NCBI RefSeq assembly: GCF_014852005.1 | Contig: NZ_JACVAU010000004.1 | Span: forward strand, 124,001-188,000 | Origin: Pseudoxanthomonas sp. PXM03 | GTDB taxonomy: Bacteria > Pseudomonadota > Gammaproteobacteria > Xanthomonadales > Xanthomonadaceae | DNA length: 64,000 bases | Direction of reading: 5' to 3' | Part shown: piece after piece, positions 9,849-17,337 of the stretch | Numbering within the stretch: the stretch's first letter is position 1 | Layout: each line of letters begins with the position of its first letter | Program-made: the position numbers and the translations under genes | The notes under the pieces: model-generated | Seen by the model: the letters and a program-made list of their open reading frames with translations, nothing else | What the model was told of the DNA's origin: nothing | Database searches by the model: none

Positions 9849-12346
9849 AGACGCTCGCGCTGGCCTGGCGCCAGCTGCGGCGCGACCTGGTGGCGGGGGA
9901 CATCCGCATCCTGTTCGCCGCGCTGGTGCTCGCCGTGGTGGCGGTGACCTCCGTCGGCTTCGTCACCGACCGCGCGGAGCGCGCGCTGGCGATCGAGGCG
10001 AACCGGCTGCTCGGTGGCGACGTGGTGGTGCGCGGCGATGCACCGCCTTCGGAGGCACTGCGCGCACTCGCCAAGGCGCCCGGCTTGCGGGTGACCGAGA
10101 CGCATGAACTGCAGAGCATGGTGCGCGCGGGCGAATCGCTCTCGCTGGGCGACCTGCGTGCGCTGGGCGAAGGCTTCCCGCTGCGCGGCAACTTCCGCCT
10201 GGTGGATCGCGCGGGTGGCGTCGAACGCGATGCTGCAGGCATTCCGGCACCCGGCACGGTGTGGATCAGCCAGGCCGGTGCGGAGACGCTGGGTGCGAAG
10301 CCCGGCGATGGGATCGGCATCGGCACGCGCACGCTGAAGCTGGCCGCGCTTGTCACCCAGGAGCCGGATGCCGCGCTGGACTATTTCAACGTGGCGCCGA
10401 AGGTCTTCCTCAATCTTGCCGATCTGCCGTCCACCGACCTGGTGCAGGAAGGCAGCCGACTGCGTTACCGACTCGTCGTTGCCGGCGAGGCGGCGGCGGT
10501 GGAGAGCTTCACGGCGGCCGCAAAGCCGCAACTCGCGCGTGGGCAACGGATGGAAACCATCCAGGACGCACGGCCCGAGGTGCGTTCCGCACTTGATCGC
10601 GCGAGTCGTTTCCTCGGTCTCGCCGCGCTGGTCTCCGTGGTGCTGGCGGCGGTCGCCGTCGCGATGGCCGCGCGTCGCCACAGCGAGCGTCACCTGTCGG
10701 GCACGGCGGTGATGCGCTGCCTCGGTGCGCAGCAGCGCACGCTGGTGGGTATCCACGTCGGCGAACTGGTACTGCTGGGCCTGGCGGCGTGCACCGTCGG
10801 CGTGCTGATCGCCTTCGGCCTGCAGTGGGGCATCGGCAGCTGGCTGCAGCAGTCGCTGAAGATCGACATCCCGCCAGCAGGCCTGATACCGGCGCTGCAA
10901 GGTTATGGCGTGGGCATGATCGTACTGCTCGCGTTCGGCGCACCGCCGGTGCTGGCGCTGCGTCGCGTGCCGGCATTGCGCGTGTTGAGGCGCGATCTCG
11001 ACCGTACCGAACCCAGCGCATGGCTGGTCGCGCTGACCGGCTTCGTCGGACTGGGCGCACTGTTGTGGTGGAAGGCAGGCTCGCCCACCTTGGGCACGGC
11101 GATGCTGGTCGGCATCGTCGGTACGCTCGCCGTCCTCTCGCTGCTGGCCTGGGCGATGATCCTGCTGGTGCGTCGCCTGCGCTCGCGCCTGCGCGGCAGC
11201 CTGCGCTACGGCCTGGCGAATGTCAGTCGCCGGGCTGGAACATCGATCGCGCAGGTGTCGGCGCTCGGTCTTGGCCTGATGGCGCTGCTGTTGCTGACCT
11301 TCGTGCGCACCGATCTGCTGGATCGCTGGCAACTCGCACTCTCCGCCAATGCACCGAACCGCTTCATCATCAACGTGCAGCCGGACCAGGTGGATCCGGT
11401 GAAGACCTTCATGCAGACGCGCGGGCTCTCGGCGGTGGACCTATATCCGATGATCCGTGGCCGCCTGGTCGAACTCAACGGCAAGCCCAGCAGCGGTGCC
11501 GACTACGAAGAGGCCGACGAGCGCACGCAGCGCCGCGCCGAGCGCGAGTTCAACCTGTCGATGGCGACGACACTGCGCGACGATAACAAGGTGACGGCCG
11601 GCGAGTTCTGGACCGGACGTACCCCGTCGTCACCGGAGTTGTCGGTGGAGGAGGAGTTCGCCGAGGCGTTGGGATGGAAGCTCGGCGACCGGGTGGCGTT
11701 CGATATCGCCGGCCAGCGCTTCGAGGGCCGCGTCACCAGCCTGCGCAGCGTGGACTGGGAGAGCTTCCGTCCCAACTTCTTCGTTGTCGCCTCGCCGGGC
11801 GCACTCGATGGCTATTCCGCCAGCTATATCACCGCCGTCAGCGTACCGTCGGGCGATGCCGCCTTCACGCGCGAACTGGTCAACCAGTTCCCCAACCTGT
11901 CGGTGATCGATGTGGAGGCGGTGCTCAACCAGGTGCGCAGCACGGCCGAGCAGGTCTCGCAAGTGGTGCAGGTGGTGTTCTGGTTCTCGCTCGCGGCGGG
12001 CCTGCTGGTGCTGATGGCGGCGGTGAGCGCCAGCCAGGACGAACGCTTGCTGGAAGGTGGCGTGATGCGTGTGCTGGGCGGCAGCCGGCGCCAGCTGCGG
12101 CTTGCGCAGGCCTCGGAGTTCGCGGCCATCGGTCTGCTGGCCGGTCTGGTCGCCGCCATCGCGGCGTCAGTCTTGTCAGGCGTGGTGGCCACGCAGGTGT
12201 TCGACCTGCCCTGGAAAGCGAACTGGCAGCTGGCCGCCATCGGTGGCGGGCTGGGCATGCTCGCAGCCCTCGGTGCCGGCCTGTTCGCCACGCGCAGGGT
12301 GCTGGATGCGCCGCCGTCGGTTACGTTGCGCGAACTGCAGGGATAG
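9845..12346 (+). CDS. ybbP: ABC transporter permease, YbbP-like (FtsX domains)
   Basis: 833 residues. An N-terminal membrane anchor is followed by a periplasmic domain. The first FtsX/MacB permease core lies near 255-380, more membrane segments near 400-450 and 475-490, a second large periplasmic domain near 500-690, and a C-terminal FtsX core near 705-825. This length and repeated layout are those of YbbP. It is translationally coupled to the ATPase by an ATGA overlap. The complex is predicted to act on lipids or lipoproteins at the inner membrane; the substrate is unknown. A GTAG repeat pair follows the stop by five bases. Confidence 0.92.
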   Translation: MKTLALAWRQLRRDLVAGDIRILFAALVLAVVAVTSVGFVTDRAERALAIEANRLLGGDVVVRGDAPPSEALRALAKAPGLRVTETHELQSMVRAGESLSLGDLRALGEGFPLRGNFRLVDRAGGVERDAAGIPAPGTVWISQAGAETLGAKPGDGIGIGTRTLKLAALVTQEPDAALDYFNVAPKVFLNLADLPSTDLVQEGSRLRYRLVVAGEAAAVESFTAAAKPQLARGQRMETIQDARPEVRSALDRASRFLGLAALVSVVLAAVAVAMAARRHSERHLSGTAVMRCLGAQQRTLVGIHVGELVLLGLAACTVGVLIAFGLQWGIGSWLQQSLKIDIPPAGLIPALQGYGVGMIVLLAFGAPPVLALRRVPALRVLRRDLDRTEPSAWLVALTGFVGLGALLWWKAGSPTLGTAMLVGIVGTLAVLSLLAWAMILLVRRLRSRLRGSLRYGLANVSRRAGTSIAQVSALGLGLMALLLLTFVRTDLLDRWQLALSANAPNRFIINVQPDQVDPVKTFMQTRGLSAVDLYPMIRGRLVELNGKPSSGADYEEADERTQRRAEREFNLSMATTLRDDNKVTAGEFWTGRTPSSPELSVEEEFAEALGWKLGDRVAFDIAGQRFEGRVTSLRSVDWESFRPNFFVVASPGALDGYSASYITAVSVPSGDAAFTRELVNQFPNLSVIDVEAVLNQVRSTAEQVSQVVQVVFWFSLAAGLLVLMAAVSASQDERLLEGGVMRVLGGSRRQLRLAQASEFAAIGLLAGLVAAIAASVLSGVVATQVFDLPWKANWQLAAIGGGLGMLAALGAGLFATRRVLDAPPSVTLRELQG

Positions 12347-12351
12347 CGCCT

Positions 12352-12416
12352 GTAGGAGGGGCTTCAGCCCCGACCTGACCATCAGGGATGGCGGTCGGGG
12401 CTGAAGCCCCTCCTAC
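12352..12416. repeat. Inverted pair of GTAG REP elements (family b)
   Basis: GTAGGAGGGGCTTCAGCCCC starts at 12352 and its inverted copy ends with CTAC at 12413-12416. Each arm contains a GGGGCT/AGCCCC hairpin and the two copies can pair with each other over about 25 bases. It starts five bases after the ybbP stop and abuts the rtcB terminator. Confidence 0.85.
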
Positions 12417-12447
12417 AAAAAAAGAGCCATCCGTTGCTGGATGGCTC
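12416..12447 (-). terminator. Rho-independent terminator of rtcB
   Basis: Read on the minus strand, GAGCCATCC pairs perfectly with GGATGGCTC around a six-base loop and is followed by an uninterrupted run of eight T. It lies about 20 bases after the rtcB stop codon and ends the slipin-rtcB transcript. Confidence 0.92.
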
Positions 12448-12468
12448 CGAGGCAGCATCAGGAGACTT

Positions 12469-13692
12469 TTACCCCTTGATGCAGACCACCTGACGCAGCG
12501 TGTGGACGACTTCCACCAGGTCGCTCTGCGCGGACATCACGGCGTCGATGTCCTTGTAGGCCGCCGGCGACTCGTCGATCACGCCGGCGTCCTTGCGGCA
12601 TTCGACATGCGCCGTGGCCTCGCGGTGCTGCGACAGCGTGATCTGCTGGCGCGCGGCGGTACGGCTCAGCACGCGGCCGGCCCCGTGGCTGCAGCTGTGG
12701 AAGCTGTCCGCGTTGCCCTTGCCGCGCACGATGAAGCTCTTCGCGCCCATGCTGCCGGGAATGATCCCCAGCTCACCTGCGCGCGCGCTCACCGCGCCCT
12801 TGCGGGTCACCAGCAGGTCCACGCCGCCGTGCGTTTCCTTCTGCACGTAGTTGTGGTGGCAGTTCACCGCCATCTTCTCCAGCTGGAACTTCGGCAGGCG
12901 GTGGCGCATCTCCGCCAGTACGCGCGACATCATCGCTTCGCGGTTCTCGCGGGCGTAGTCCTGCGCCCACGAGACCGCTTCCACGTAGTCGTCGAACAAG
13001 GGCTCGCCTTCCATGAAGAAGGCCAGGTCCTTGTCCGGCAGATGGAAGCCCAGCACACGGTGCGCCAGTTGCTCGCGCGCCCGCTCGATGAAGTAGTTGC
13101 CGATCAGGTTGCCGGTGCCGCGCGATCCACTGTGCAGCATCACCCACACCGCGTCGGCCTCGTCCAGGCAGATCTCGATGAAGTGGTTGCCGCCGCCCAG
13201 CGTGCCGATCTGGCGGTCCAGCTTGTCGGTGCGGATCTTGCGATGCTTCTGCTTGATCGCCTCCAGGCGCGGCTCCAGCCCCGACTGCGCGATGCGCGTG
13301 GCGATGCTGTCCGGCAGCTTCCAGTGTTCGCCACCGCGCCCGTTGCCCACCGGCACGCTGCGTTCGATGCTCGAGCGCAACTGCGCCAGGGTGTCCGGCA
13401 GGTCCTTCGCGCGCAGCGTGGTCCGCACCGCAGCCATGCCGCAGCCGATGTCCACGCCGACCGCCGCCGGAATGATGGCGCCGCGCGTCGGGATGACCGA
13501 GCCCACGGTCGCGCCCTTGCCCAGATGCACGTCGGGCATGACCGCGACCCACGGGCCGACGAAGGGGACGGCCGCGATGTTCCGCAGCTGCTCATGGGCA
13601 CCCTGGTCCAGGGGCACGCCGCGCACCCAGCCCTTGATCGGCGTGGTGCTGCCCTCGGCGTGCAGCAGTTCGAATTGGGATTGCATGTTCAT
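12469..13692 (-). CDS. rtcB: RNA ligase RtcB (RNA-splicing / tRNA-repair ligase)
   Basis: 407 residues, the same length as E. coli RtcB (408). RtcB joins RNA ends carrying 2',3'-cyclic or 3'-phosphate to 5'-OH ends using GTP and Mn2+. The metal and guanylylation residues are present: D81 and C84 (VGVDIGCGM), H170 (GGGNHFIE), H187 region (MLHSGSRG), and the guanylylated His336 in SCSHGAGR. The ATG at 13692 has GGAG seven bases upstream. A slipin gene lies upstream on the same strand and tRNA-like sequences lie further upstream; no rtcA, rtcR or TROVE-domain gene is in the window. A strong terminator follows. The context suggests an RNA-repair operon. Confidence 0.96.
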   Translation of the reverse strand: MNMQSQFELLHAEGSTTPIKGWVRGVPLDQGAHEQLRNIAAVPFVGPWVAVMPDVHLGKGATVGSVIPTRGAIIPAAVGVDIGCGMAAVRTTLRAKDLPDTLAQLRSSIERSVPVGNGRGGEHWKLPDSIATRIAQSGLEPRLEAIKQKHRKIRTDKLDRQIGTLGGGNHFIEICLDEADAVWVMLHSGSRGTGNLIGNYFIERAREQLAHRVLGFHLPDKDLAFFMEGEPLFDDYVEAVSWAQDYARENREAMMSRVLAEMRHRLPKFQLEKMAVNCHHNYVQKETHGGVDLLVTRKGAVSARAGELGIIPGSMGAKSFIVRGKGNADSFHSCSHGAGRVLSRTAARQQITLSQHREATAHVECRKDAGVIDESPAAYKDIDAVMSAQSDLVEVVHTLRQVVCIKG

Positions 13693-13720
13693 GTGTTCAC
13701 TCCATTGAAAGGATAAAGCC

Positions 13721-13880
13721 CCTTCCCCCGCGTGCGGGGGAAGGTTGGGATGGGGGCGGACTACGCCGCAGCGCCGTCCTCCGCCGAAAGCCGGACCACG
13801 TCCTCGCGCGATCCTTGCGCCGACGCGTGCCGTGCTCCGGCGGCCCCCACCCCAGCCCTCCCCCGTGAACGGGGGAGGGG
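13721..13880. repeat. Two GC-rich palindromes between slipin and rtcB
   Basis: CCTTCCCCC pairs with GGGGGAAGG (13721-13729 / 13736-13744), and CCCTCCCC with GGGGAGGG (within 13856-13880). Both belong to a C-rich repeat style also seen at 50057-50077. The 200-base gap between the two genes holds no other recognisable element, and either hairpin could lower rtcB expression relative to slipin. Confidence 0.65.
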
Positions 13881-13891
13881 GCAGGTTTCCG

Positions 13892-15025
13892 CTACTTCAG
13901 CGTCACCAACTGCTTCAGCACGCCATCCAGGCCGCCGAACACGGTGAGCTTGTCGATCTTCTCGGTGACCTTTTCCAGGGCCTCGAGCTCCTTCAGGCGC
14001 ATCAGCACTGGCGACTCGTCGATCAGCTTCGCGGTGTTGAGCAGGGAACGCGTGGCGTTCGCCTCCTCGCGGCGGCGGATCACGTTGGCCTGCGCCGTCT
14101 TCTCCGCCTGCACCACCCCGTTGAGGATCTCCTTCATCTCGCCCGGCAGGATCACGTCCTTCACGCCCACGCCCAGCACCTCCACGCCGAAGCCGGTCAA
14201 CTGGCCGCGCACGTAAGCGAAGATGTCGGCGTCCAGCGAGGCCTTGTCGCCCAGCAGCTCGTCCAGCGTCTTGGCGGAGACCGCCTTGCGCAGGCCGTAC
14301 TGCAGCTCGCGGTAGACGAAGTCACCGACCTTCGCGACCTTGGTGCGCGCAGCCACCACGTCGGTGACGCGGGTGCTGGCGGCCAGGTTTACGCGCAGGC
14401 TGACCTTGTCGCGGGTCAACAGTTCCTGACCCGACACTTCGATCGTCTGCACGCGCGTATCGACCACATCCACCACCACGTTCTTCTGGAAGTTCCAGAA
14501 GGCGTAGCTGCCCGGTGCAAGCGTGCGCTCGAGCTTGCCGTCGATGAACACCAGGCCAGCGAACTCCGCCGGCACGTCGGCCACCACGGCCAGCTTCGAC
14601 AACGCACCCAGCTGGCGCAGGCGCCGCGCCACGGCGACTTCCACGTCCGGCGTGGCGAGCGTCACCGCCTGCACTTCGACCTTCACCAGGCCGATCCAGT
14701 ACAGGCGGCGCGTGCCGGGCGGCAGCACGTCTTCCAGCTTGCCGTTCTTCAGCACCAGGCCGACCTCATCCACGCCGATGTCGGCGAGCACGAAGACCTC
14801 GCCCAGGCGCTCGCCGAGGCGCGCGATCAGCGCGTCGACGTCGTGGCCGGCGTATTCCGGCGAGGCGATGTTGAAGGTGCGCACCTCGATCCGACCCATC
14901 GGGTCGAACCAGTGGTACACGCCGGGCGCGAGCAGTTGCTCGAACCGACGGTTGCGATACACCAGGCCGCGCTCGCCGTCACCGATCACGACCCTCTTGG
15001 TCCAGAACATGCTGTTCAGAAGCAT
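13892..15025 (-). CDS. Slipin-type SPFH/band 7 protein
   Basis: 377 residues. The start at 15025 is fixed by AGGAG eight bases upstream, although the frame is open for 98 more codons. The SPFH/band 7 domain covers about 175-330, including the VPAEFAGLVFIDGK entry and the GVKDVILPGEMKEILN helix, followed by an Ala/Glu-rich coiled coil. The N-terminal half is unusual: a motif of the form GLVxxxGKLExxLxPG...W occurs three times, at residues 20-39, 89-110 and 157-177, in place of a plain membrane anchor. Slipins often neighbour rtcB in bacterial RNA-repair loci, where their role is unclear. It lies upstream of rtcB with a 200-base spacer and is probably its operon partner. Confidence 0.9.
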   Translation of the reverse strand: MLLNSMFWTKRVVIGDGERGLVYRNRRFEQLLAPGVYHWFDPMGRIEVRTFNIASPEYAGHDVDALIARLGERLGEVFVLADIGVDEVGLVLKNGKLEDVLPPGTRRLYWIGLVKVEVQAVTLATPDVEVAVARRLRQLGALSKLAVVADVPAEFAGLVFIDGKLERTLAPGSYAFWNFQKNVVVDVVDTRVQTIEVSGQELLTRDKVSLRVNLAASTRVTDVVAARTKVAKVGDFVYRELQYGLRKAVSAKTLDELLGDKASLDADIFAYVRGQLTGFGVEVLGVGVKDVILPGEMKEILNGVVQAEKTAQANVIRRREEANATRSLLNTAKLIDESPVLMRLKELEALEKVTEKIDKLTVFGGLDGVLKQLVTLK

Positions 15026-15072
15026 GGCGTTGTTCTCCTTGTTGGCTCTGGTGGTTCGATCCAGTAAGCAAT

Positions 15073-15101
15073 CCGCCGCGGAGGATCGAATGCCGCGGCG
15101 G
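15073..15101 (-). promoter_or_regulatory. Stem-loop in the slipin leader
   Basis: CCGCCGCGG pairs with CCGCGGCGG over nine bases around an 11-base loop, about 50 bases before the slipin start. It could modulate translation or RNA stability of the operon; no direct evidence. Confidence 0.45.
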
Positions 15102-15324
15102 CGATGTGTGTCGAGCGCACCTGCGATCGACGGGACAAGGTGGAAACGCCCCTGCACGGAAGCGATGCGGGCGACCGGCGCTGCCGGCGGAGGCATCGCG
15201 GCGACAAGGCGATCCGCAGATCGCATCGAACGCTGCGCGCCTCTGCGTCGAGGGCGCGGTGTCGGCACCGTCCCCGCTGCGTGCGTCGCCTCCCGCAGTC
15301 CATCGCGGAAGAACGACACGCCGC

Positions 15325-15378
15325 ACGGGGCGTTTCCTGAGTGGGACTTTCGTCCCCGTTTCCAGATTTACAGTCTGG
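15325..15378 (-). ncRNA. Tyr-anticodon-arm-like hairpin with downstream folded segment
   Basis: Directly after the CCA of the second tRNA-like element the minus strand reads CCAGA-CTGTAAA-TCTGG. This is a perfect five-pair anticodon arm with U33 and the GUA anticodon plus A37 and A38, exactly the form found in bacterial tRNA-Tyr. What follows is not a T arm. It is a GGGAC-GAAA-GTCCC hairpin whose bases can alternatively pair in a longer ACGGGG/CCCCGT stem (15325-15330 with 15354-15359). It may be a structured end or a switch of the same transcript. Confidence 0.45.
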
Positions 15379-15449
15379 TGTTGGAGCGGGAGTCGAACCC
15401 GCGACCGTCGGAGTCAACGTCCGATGCTCTAACCATCTGAGCTATCCAG
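15376..15449 (-). ncRNA. tRNA-like element B (aberrant acceptor stem and anticodon loop)
   Basis: The minus strand gives TA-GCTC...GAGC (D arm with GG), A26, a perfect five-pair anticodon stem TCGGA/TCCGA, a five-base variable loop and a perfect T arm GCGGG-TTCGACT-CCCGC, ending in CCA at 15376-15378. Two parts are wrong for a decoding tRNA. The anticodon loop CGTTGAC has G, not U, at position 33, and only about four acceptor pairs form (TGGA/TCCA). It abuts element A without spacer. Either a pseudo-tRNA or a dedicated tRNA mimic. Confidence 0.6.
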
Positions 15450-15522
15450 TGGTGGACGAACCGGATTTGAACCGGTGGCCAACGGCATGCGCCGCTGCTC
15501 TCCCAAGCTGAGCTATCGTCCG
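15450..15522 (-). ncRNA. tRNA-like element A (six-pair acceptor, non-standard anticodon arm)
   Basis: The minus strand shows GGACGA pairing with TCGTCC (six acceptor pairs), discriminator A, encoded CCA at 15450-15452, T8A9, D arm GCTC/GAGC with GGG in the loop, and T arm ACCGG-TTCAAAT-CCGGT. The anticodon arm is irregular: it needs wobble pairs, has no U33, and leaves a short variable region. A standard tRNA gene would have seven acceptor pairs and a seven-base loop with U33. The element lies in tandem with element B, ahead of slipin and rtcB. Confidence 0.6.
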
Positions 15523-15629
15523 CTCGAGGAACACCGCCTCCCACGCTTCGGCATACGCCACGGCAGCGCCGCGCGCACCGGACGGAATACAAACCCGTAC
15601 CGCTGTAGCGTGTTCGATCGATGTTCCTC

Positions 15630-15655
15630 ATTGCCGGCTGTCGCCAACCGGCAAT
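15630..15655. promoter_or_regulatory. Eight-base inverted repeat upstream of the tRNA-like array
   Basis: ATTGCCGG and CCGGCAAT are separated by ten bases. The dyad is about 110 bases upstream of tRNA-like element A and could be a regulator binding site. I checked for a sigma-54 promoter here and found GG and GC spaced one base too short. Confidence 0.35.
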
Positions 15656-15862
15656 TCGTTTGGGCGCCATGCGCCCTTGTGGTGTCCACTCCCCGCGCCG
15701 CTCGCGTCGAAGCATCACAACGCAGCGCACATGCGCCGGTCGCAGCCGCGCCCCTGCCTCGGGACGCGCAGGCGCGTTACCCGGATGCTTCAGGGCGGAA
15801 AAGAATTTCCGTGGTGGAATGGAGGGAATCTGGTCGATGCATGCGCATCCTCCGCGAACGCT

Positions 15863-15902
15863 GAAAACAAAACGCCCCCGGGGCTTGCGACCCGAGGGCG
15901 TT
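15863..15902 (-). terminator. Rho-independent terminator of the 44-codon gene
   Basis: On the minus strand AACGCCC-T-CGGG pairs with CCGGGGGCGTT (11 of 12 pairs) and is followed by TTTGTTTT. It ends the transcript of the small gene at 15956-16090. A second perfect ten-pair hairpin GGGAGATCGG/CCGATCTCCC (15914-15938) lies between the stop codon and this terminator. Confidence 0.85.
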
Positions 15903-15955
15903 CGCGTTTCCTCGGGAGATCGGGGTGGCCGATCTCCCTGGGAGTCAGCCGGATG

Positions 15956-16090
15956 TCAGGTGGCCAGATGCCGCGCGGGTTCGTTGCCGGGCTTGGCATC
16001 GAACGCATACGCACGCACGCGCAGGCCGCAGCGCGATGGCTGCAGGTCAAGCGTGTTGGCGATGGAGTGCGCGGGCTTCATGGAAATCAT
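15956..16090 (-). CDS. Small protein of 44 aa with its own promoter and terminator
   Basis: Minus-strand ATG at 16090 (alternative ATG at 16081, codon 4). The product is a soluble, basic peptide with one Cys (residue 21), the core NTLDLQPSRCGLRVRAYAF and the end EPARHLAT. It has no signal peptide or membrane helix. A sigma-70-like promoter lies 40-65 bases upstream (TTGCAC, 17 bases, TATTGT), and after the stop come a ten-pair hairpin and a strong terminator, so it looks like a complete small transcription unit. I do not recognise a family. It could also be a leader peptide or a small RNA gene with an incidental frame. Confidence 0.5.
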   Translation of the reverse strand: MISMKPAHSIANTLDLQPSRCGLRVRAYAFDAKPGNEPARHLAT

Positions 16091-16128
16091 TCTGGTGAAA
16101 AAACAGCCGCAAGGGCCGAAGGCCGCGC

Positions 16129-16157
16129 ACAATACGCCGGTTGTTTTCGATGTGCAA
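16129..16157 (-). promoter_or_regulatory. Promoter of the 44-codon gene
   Basis: On the minus strand the -35 TTGCAC (16157-16152) and -10 TATTGT (16134-16129) are 17 bases apart. Transcription would begin near 16122, about 32 bases before the ATG, in a leader containing a small GGCC-TTC-GGCC hairpin. Confidence 0.5.
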
Positions 16158-16280
16158 CAAATTTTTAACTGCGGTATCGAAAGCCCGACAAACGGTGGGT
16201 CGTCATGTCAGGCGACGCATGCGGGATACCCGCTCGTACGCGGGTAGAATCGCCACCTGTTTTCCTGCTGACGGTGCCCC

Positions 16281-17333
16281 TTGGCTGCACGAAATTCCGA
16301 TCCCGCGCTGGACGCATTGATGTTGCCGTTCGCGCAGGGCCAACTGGCTTGGCCGACGGGGCCGATTGCGTTCCTGCGCGCACGTGATGGCGCGGCGCTG
16401 CGCCAGTTCCCGCTGTCGCAGCTGGTGTGCGAACAGAGTTTCCGCCCGGATGCCGAGTTGCTGGAGCACGCCGGCTTGAACGTCGTGGCCGATGCCGTGG
16501 CCGATGCGGCGCGCCATGCGCTCGTACTGGTGCTTCCGCCGCGCCAGCGCGAAGAAGCGCGCGCGCTGCTGGCGCGTGCGGTGCGGCTGGCATCGCCCGG
16601 TGGCATCGTGGTGGCCGCGATGACCAACAACGAAGGCGCCAAGTCCGGCGAGGCCGACCTCAAGCAGCTTGCCGGCCTGGCCGGCACACTGACCAAGTTC
16701 CATTGCCGCACTTTCTGGACGCGGCCCCTGGACGACGGAATCGACACTGCACTGCTGGAGAAGTGGACATCGCTCGATGCGCCACGCCGCATCGAGGGCG
16801 GCCGCTTCCTCAGCCGGCCCGGTGTATTCGCATGGAACCGCATCGATCCGGCGTCCGCGCTGCTGGTCGAACACCTGCCATCCGACATCGCTGGTCACGG
16901 CGCGGATCTCGGTGCCGGCTACGGATATCTCTCCAGCGAACTGCTCGCGCGGTGCGCCGGGATCACCGCGCTCGACCTGTACGAAGCCGAAGCGCGTGCG
17001 CTGGAACTGGCCAGGACCAATCTGGCCGCGTCCACATCGTCCGCCACCCGCGAGTTCCTGTGGCACGACGTCACCCGCGGTCTGCCGACGCGCTACGACT
17101 TCATCGTCAGCAATCCGCCGTTCCATACGCAGAGCCGCGCCGATCGCCCCGACATCGGCCAACGTTTCATCAGCGTGGCCGCCGAGGCGTTGAAGCCGGG
17201 TGGCCGCCTGTGGCTGGTCGCCAACCGCCACCTGCCGTACGAGCAGACCTTGAACGACAGCTTCGGCGACGTGCGCGTGGCCGGCGAGCGTGACGGTTTC
17301 AAGGTGATTGCCGCCATCAAGGCGAGGCGGTGA
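16281..17333 (+). CDS. rsmC: 16S rRNA (guanine-N2) methyltransferase, RsmC/RsmD-like
   Basis: 350 residues with a TTG start; an in-frame stop at 16269 excludes anything longer, and an ATG at 16320 would remove the first 13 residues. The N-terminal half is a degenerate methyltransferase domain as in RsmC. The C-terminal half is the active one: the AdoMet-binding ADLGAGYGYLS near residue 208 and the catalytic NPPF at about 276 typical of N2-guanine methyltransferases. RsmC methylates G1207 of 16S rRNA; RlmG, acting on 23S, is the main alternative. The next gene, rsuA, also modifies 16S rRNA and starts five bases downstream. Confidence 0.85.
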   Translation: MAARNSDPALDALMLPFAQGQLAWPTGPIAFLRARDGAALRQFPLSQLVCEQSFRPDAELLEHAGLNVVADAVADAARHALVLVLPPRQREEARALLARAVRLASPGGIVVAAMTNNEGAKSGEADLKQLAGLAGTLTKFHCRTFWTRPLDDGIDTALLEKWTSLDAPRRIEGGRFLSRPGVFAWNRIDPASALLVEHLPSDIAGHGADLGAGYGYLSSELLARCAGITALDLYEAEARALELARTNLAASTSSATREFLWHDVTRGLPTRYDFIVSNPPFHTQSRADRPDIGQRFISVAAEALKPGGRLWLVANRHLPYEQTLNDSFGDVRVAGERDGFKVIAAIKARR

Positions 17334-17337
17334 ACGC

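Noticed and set aside
13721-13880. CRISPR array between slipin and rtcB
   Set aside because: Only two unlike palindromes and no regular spacer pattern; no CRISPR array is visible anywhere in the window.
15026-15319. 98-codon extension of the slipin frame upstream of ATG 15025
   Set aside because: The AGGAG before 15025 and the loss of protein-like composition upstream argue for the internal start; the extension covers the leader hairpin.
15631-15650. Possible sigma-54 element ahead of the tRNA-like array
   Set aside because: GG and GC are separated by nine instead of ten bases; sigma-54 spacing is strict.
15621-16247. Open frame of 208 codons on the plus strand in the tRNA-like / rsmC gap
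   Set aside because: Arg/Gly/Pro-rich GC-driven composition, no ribosome-binding site, and it runs across a clear minus-strand terminator, promoter and small gene.
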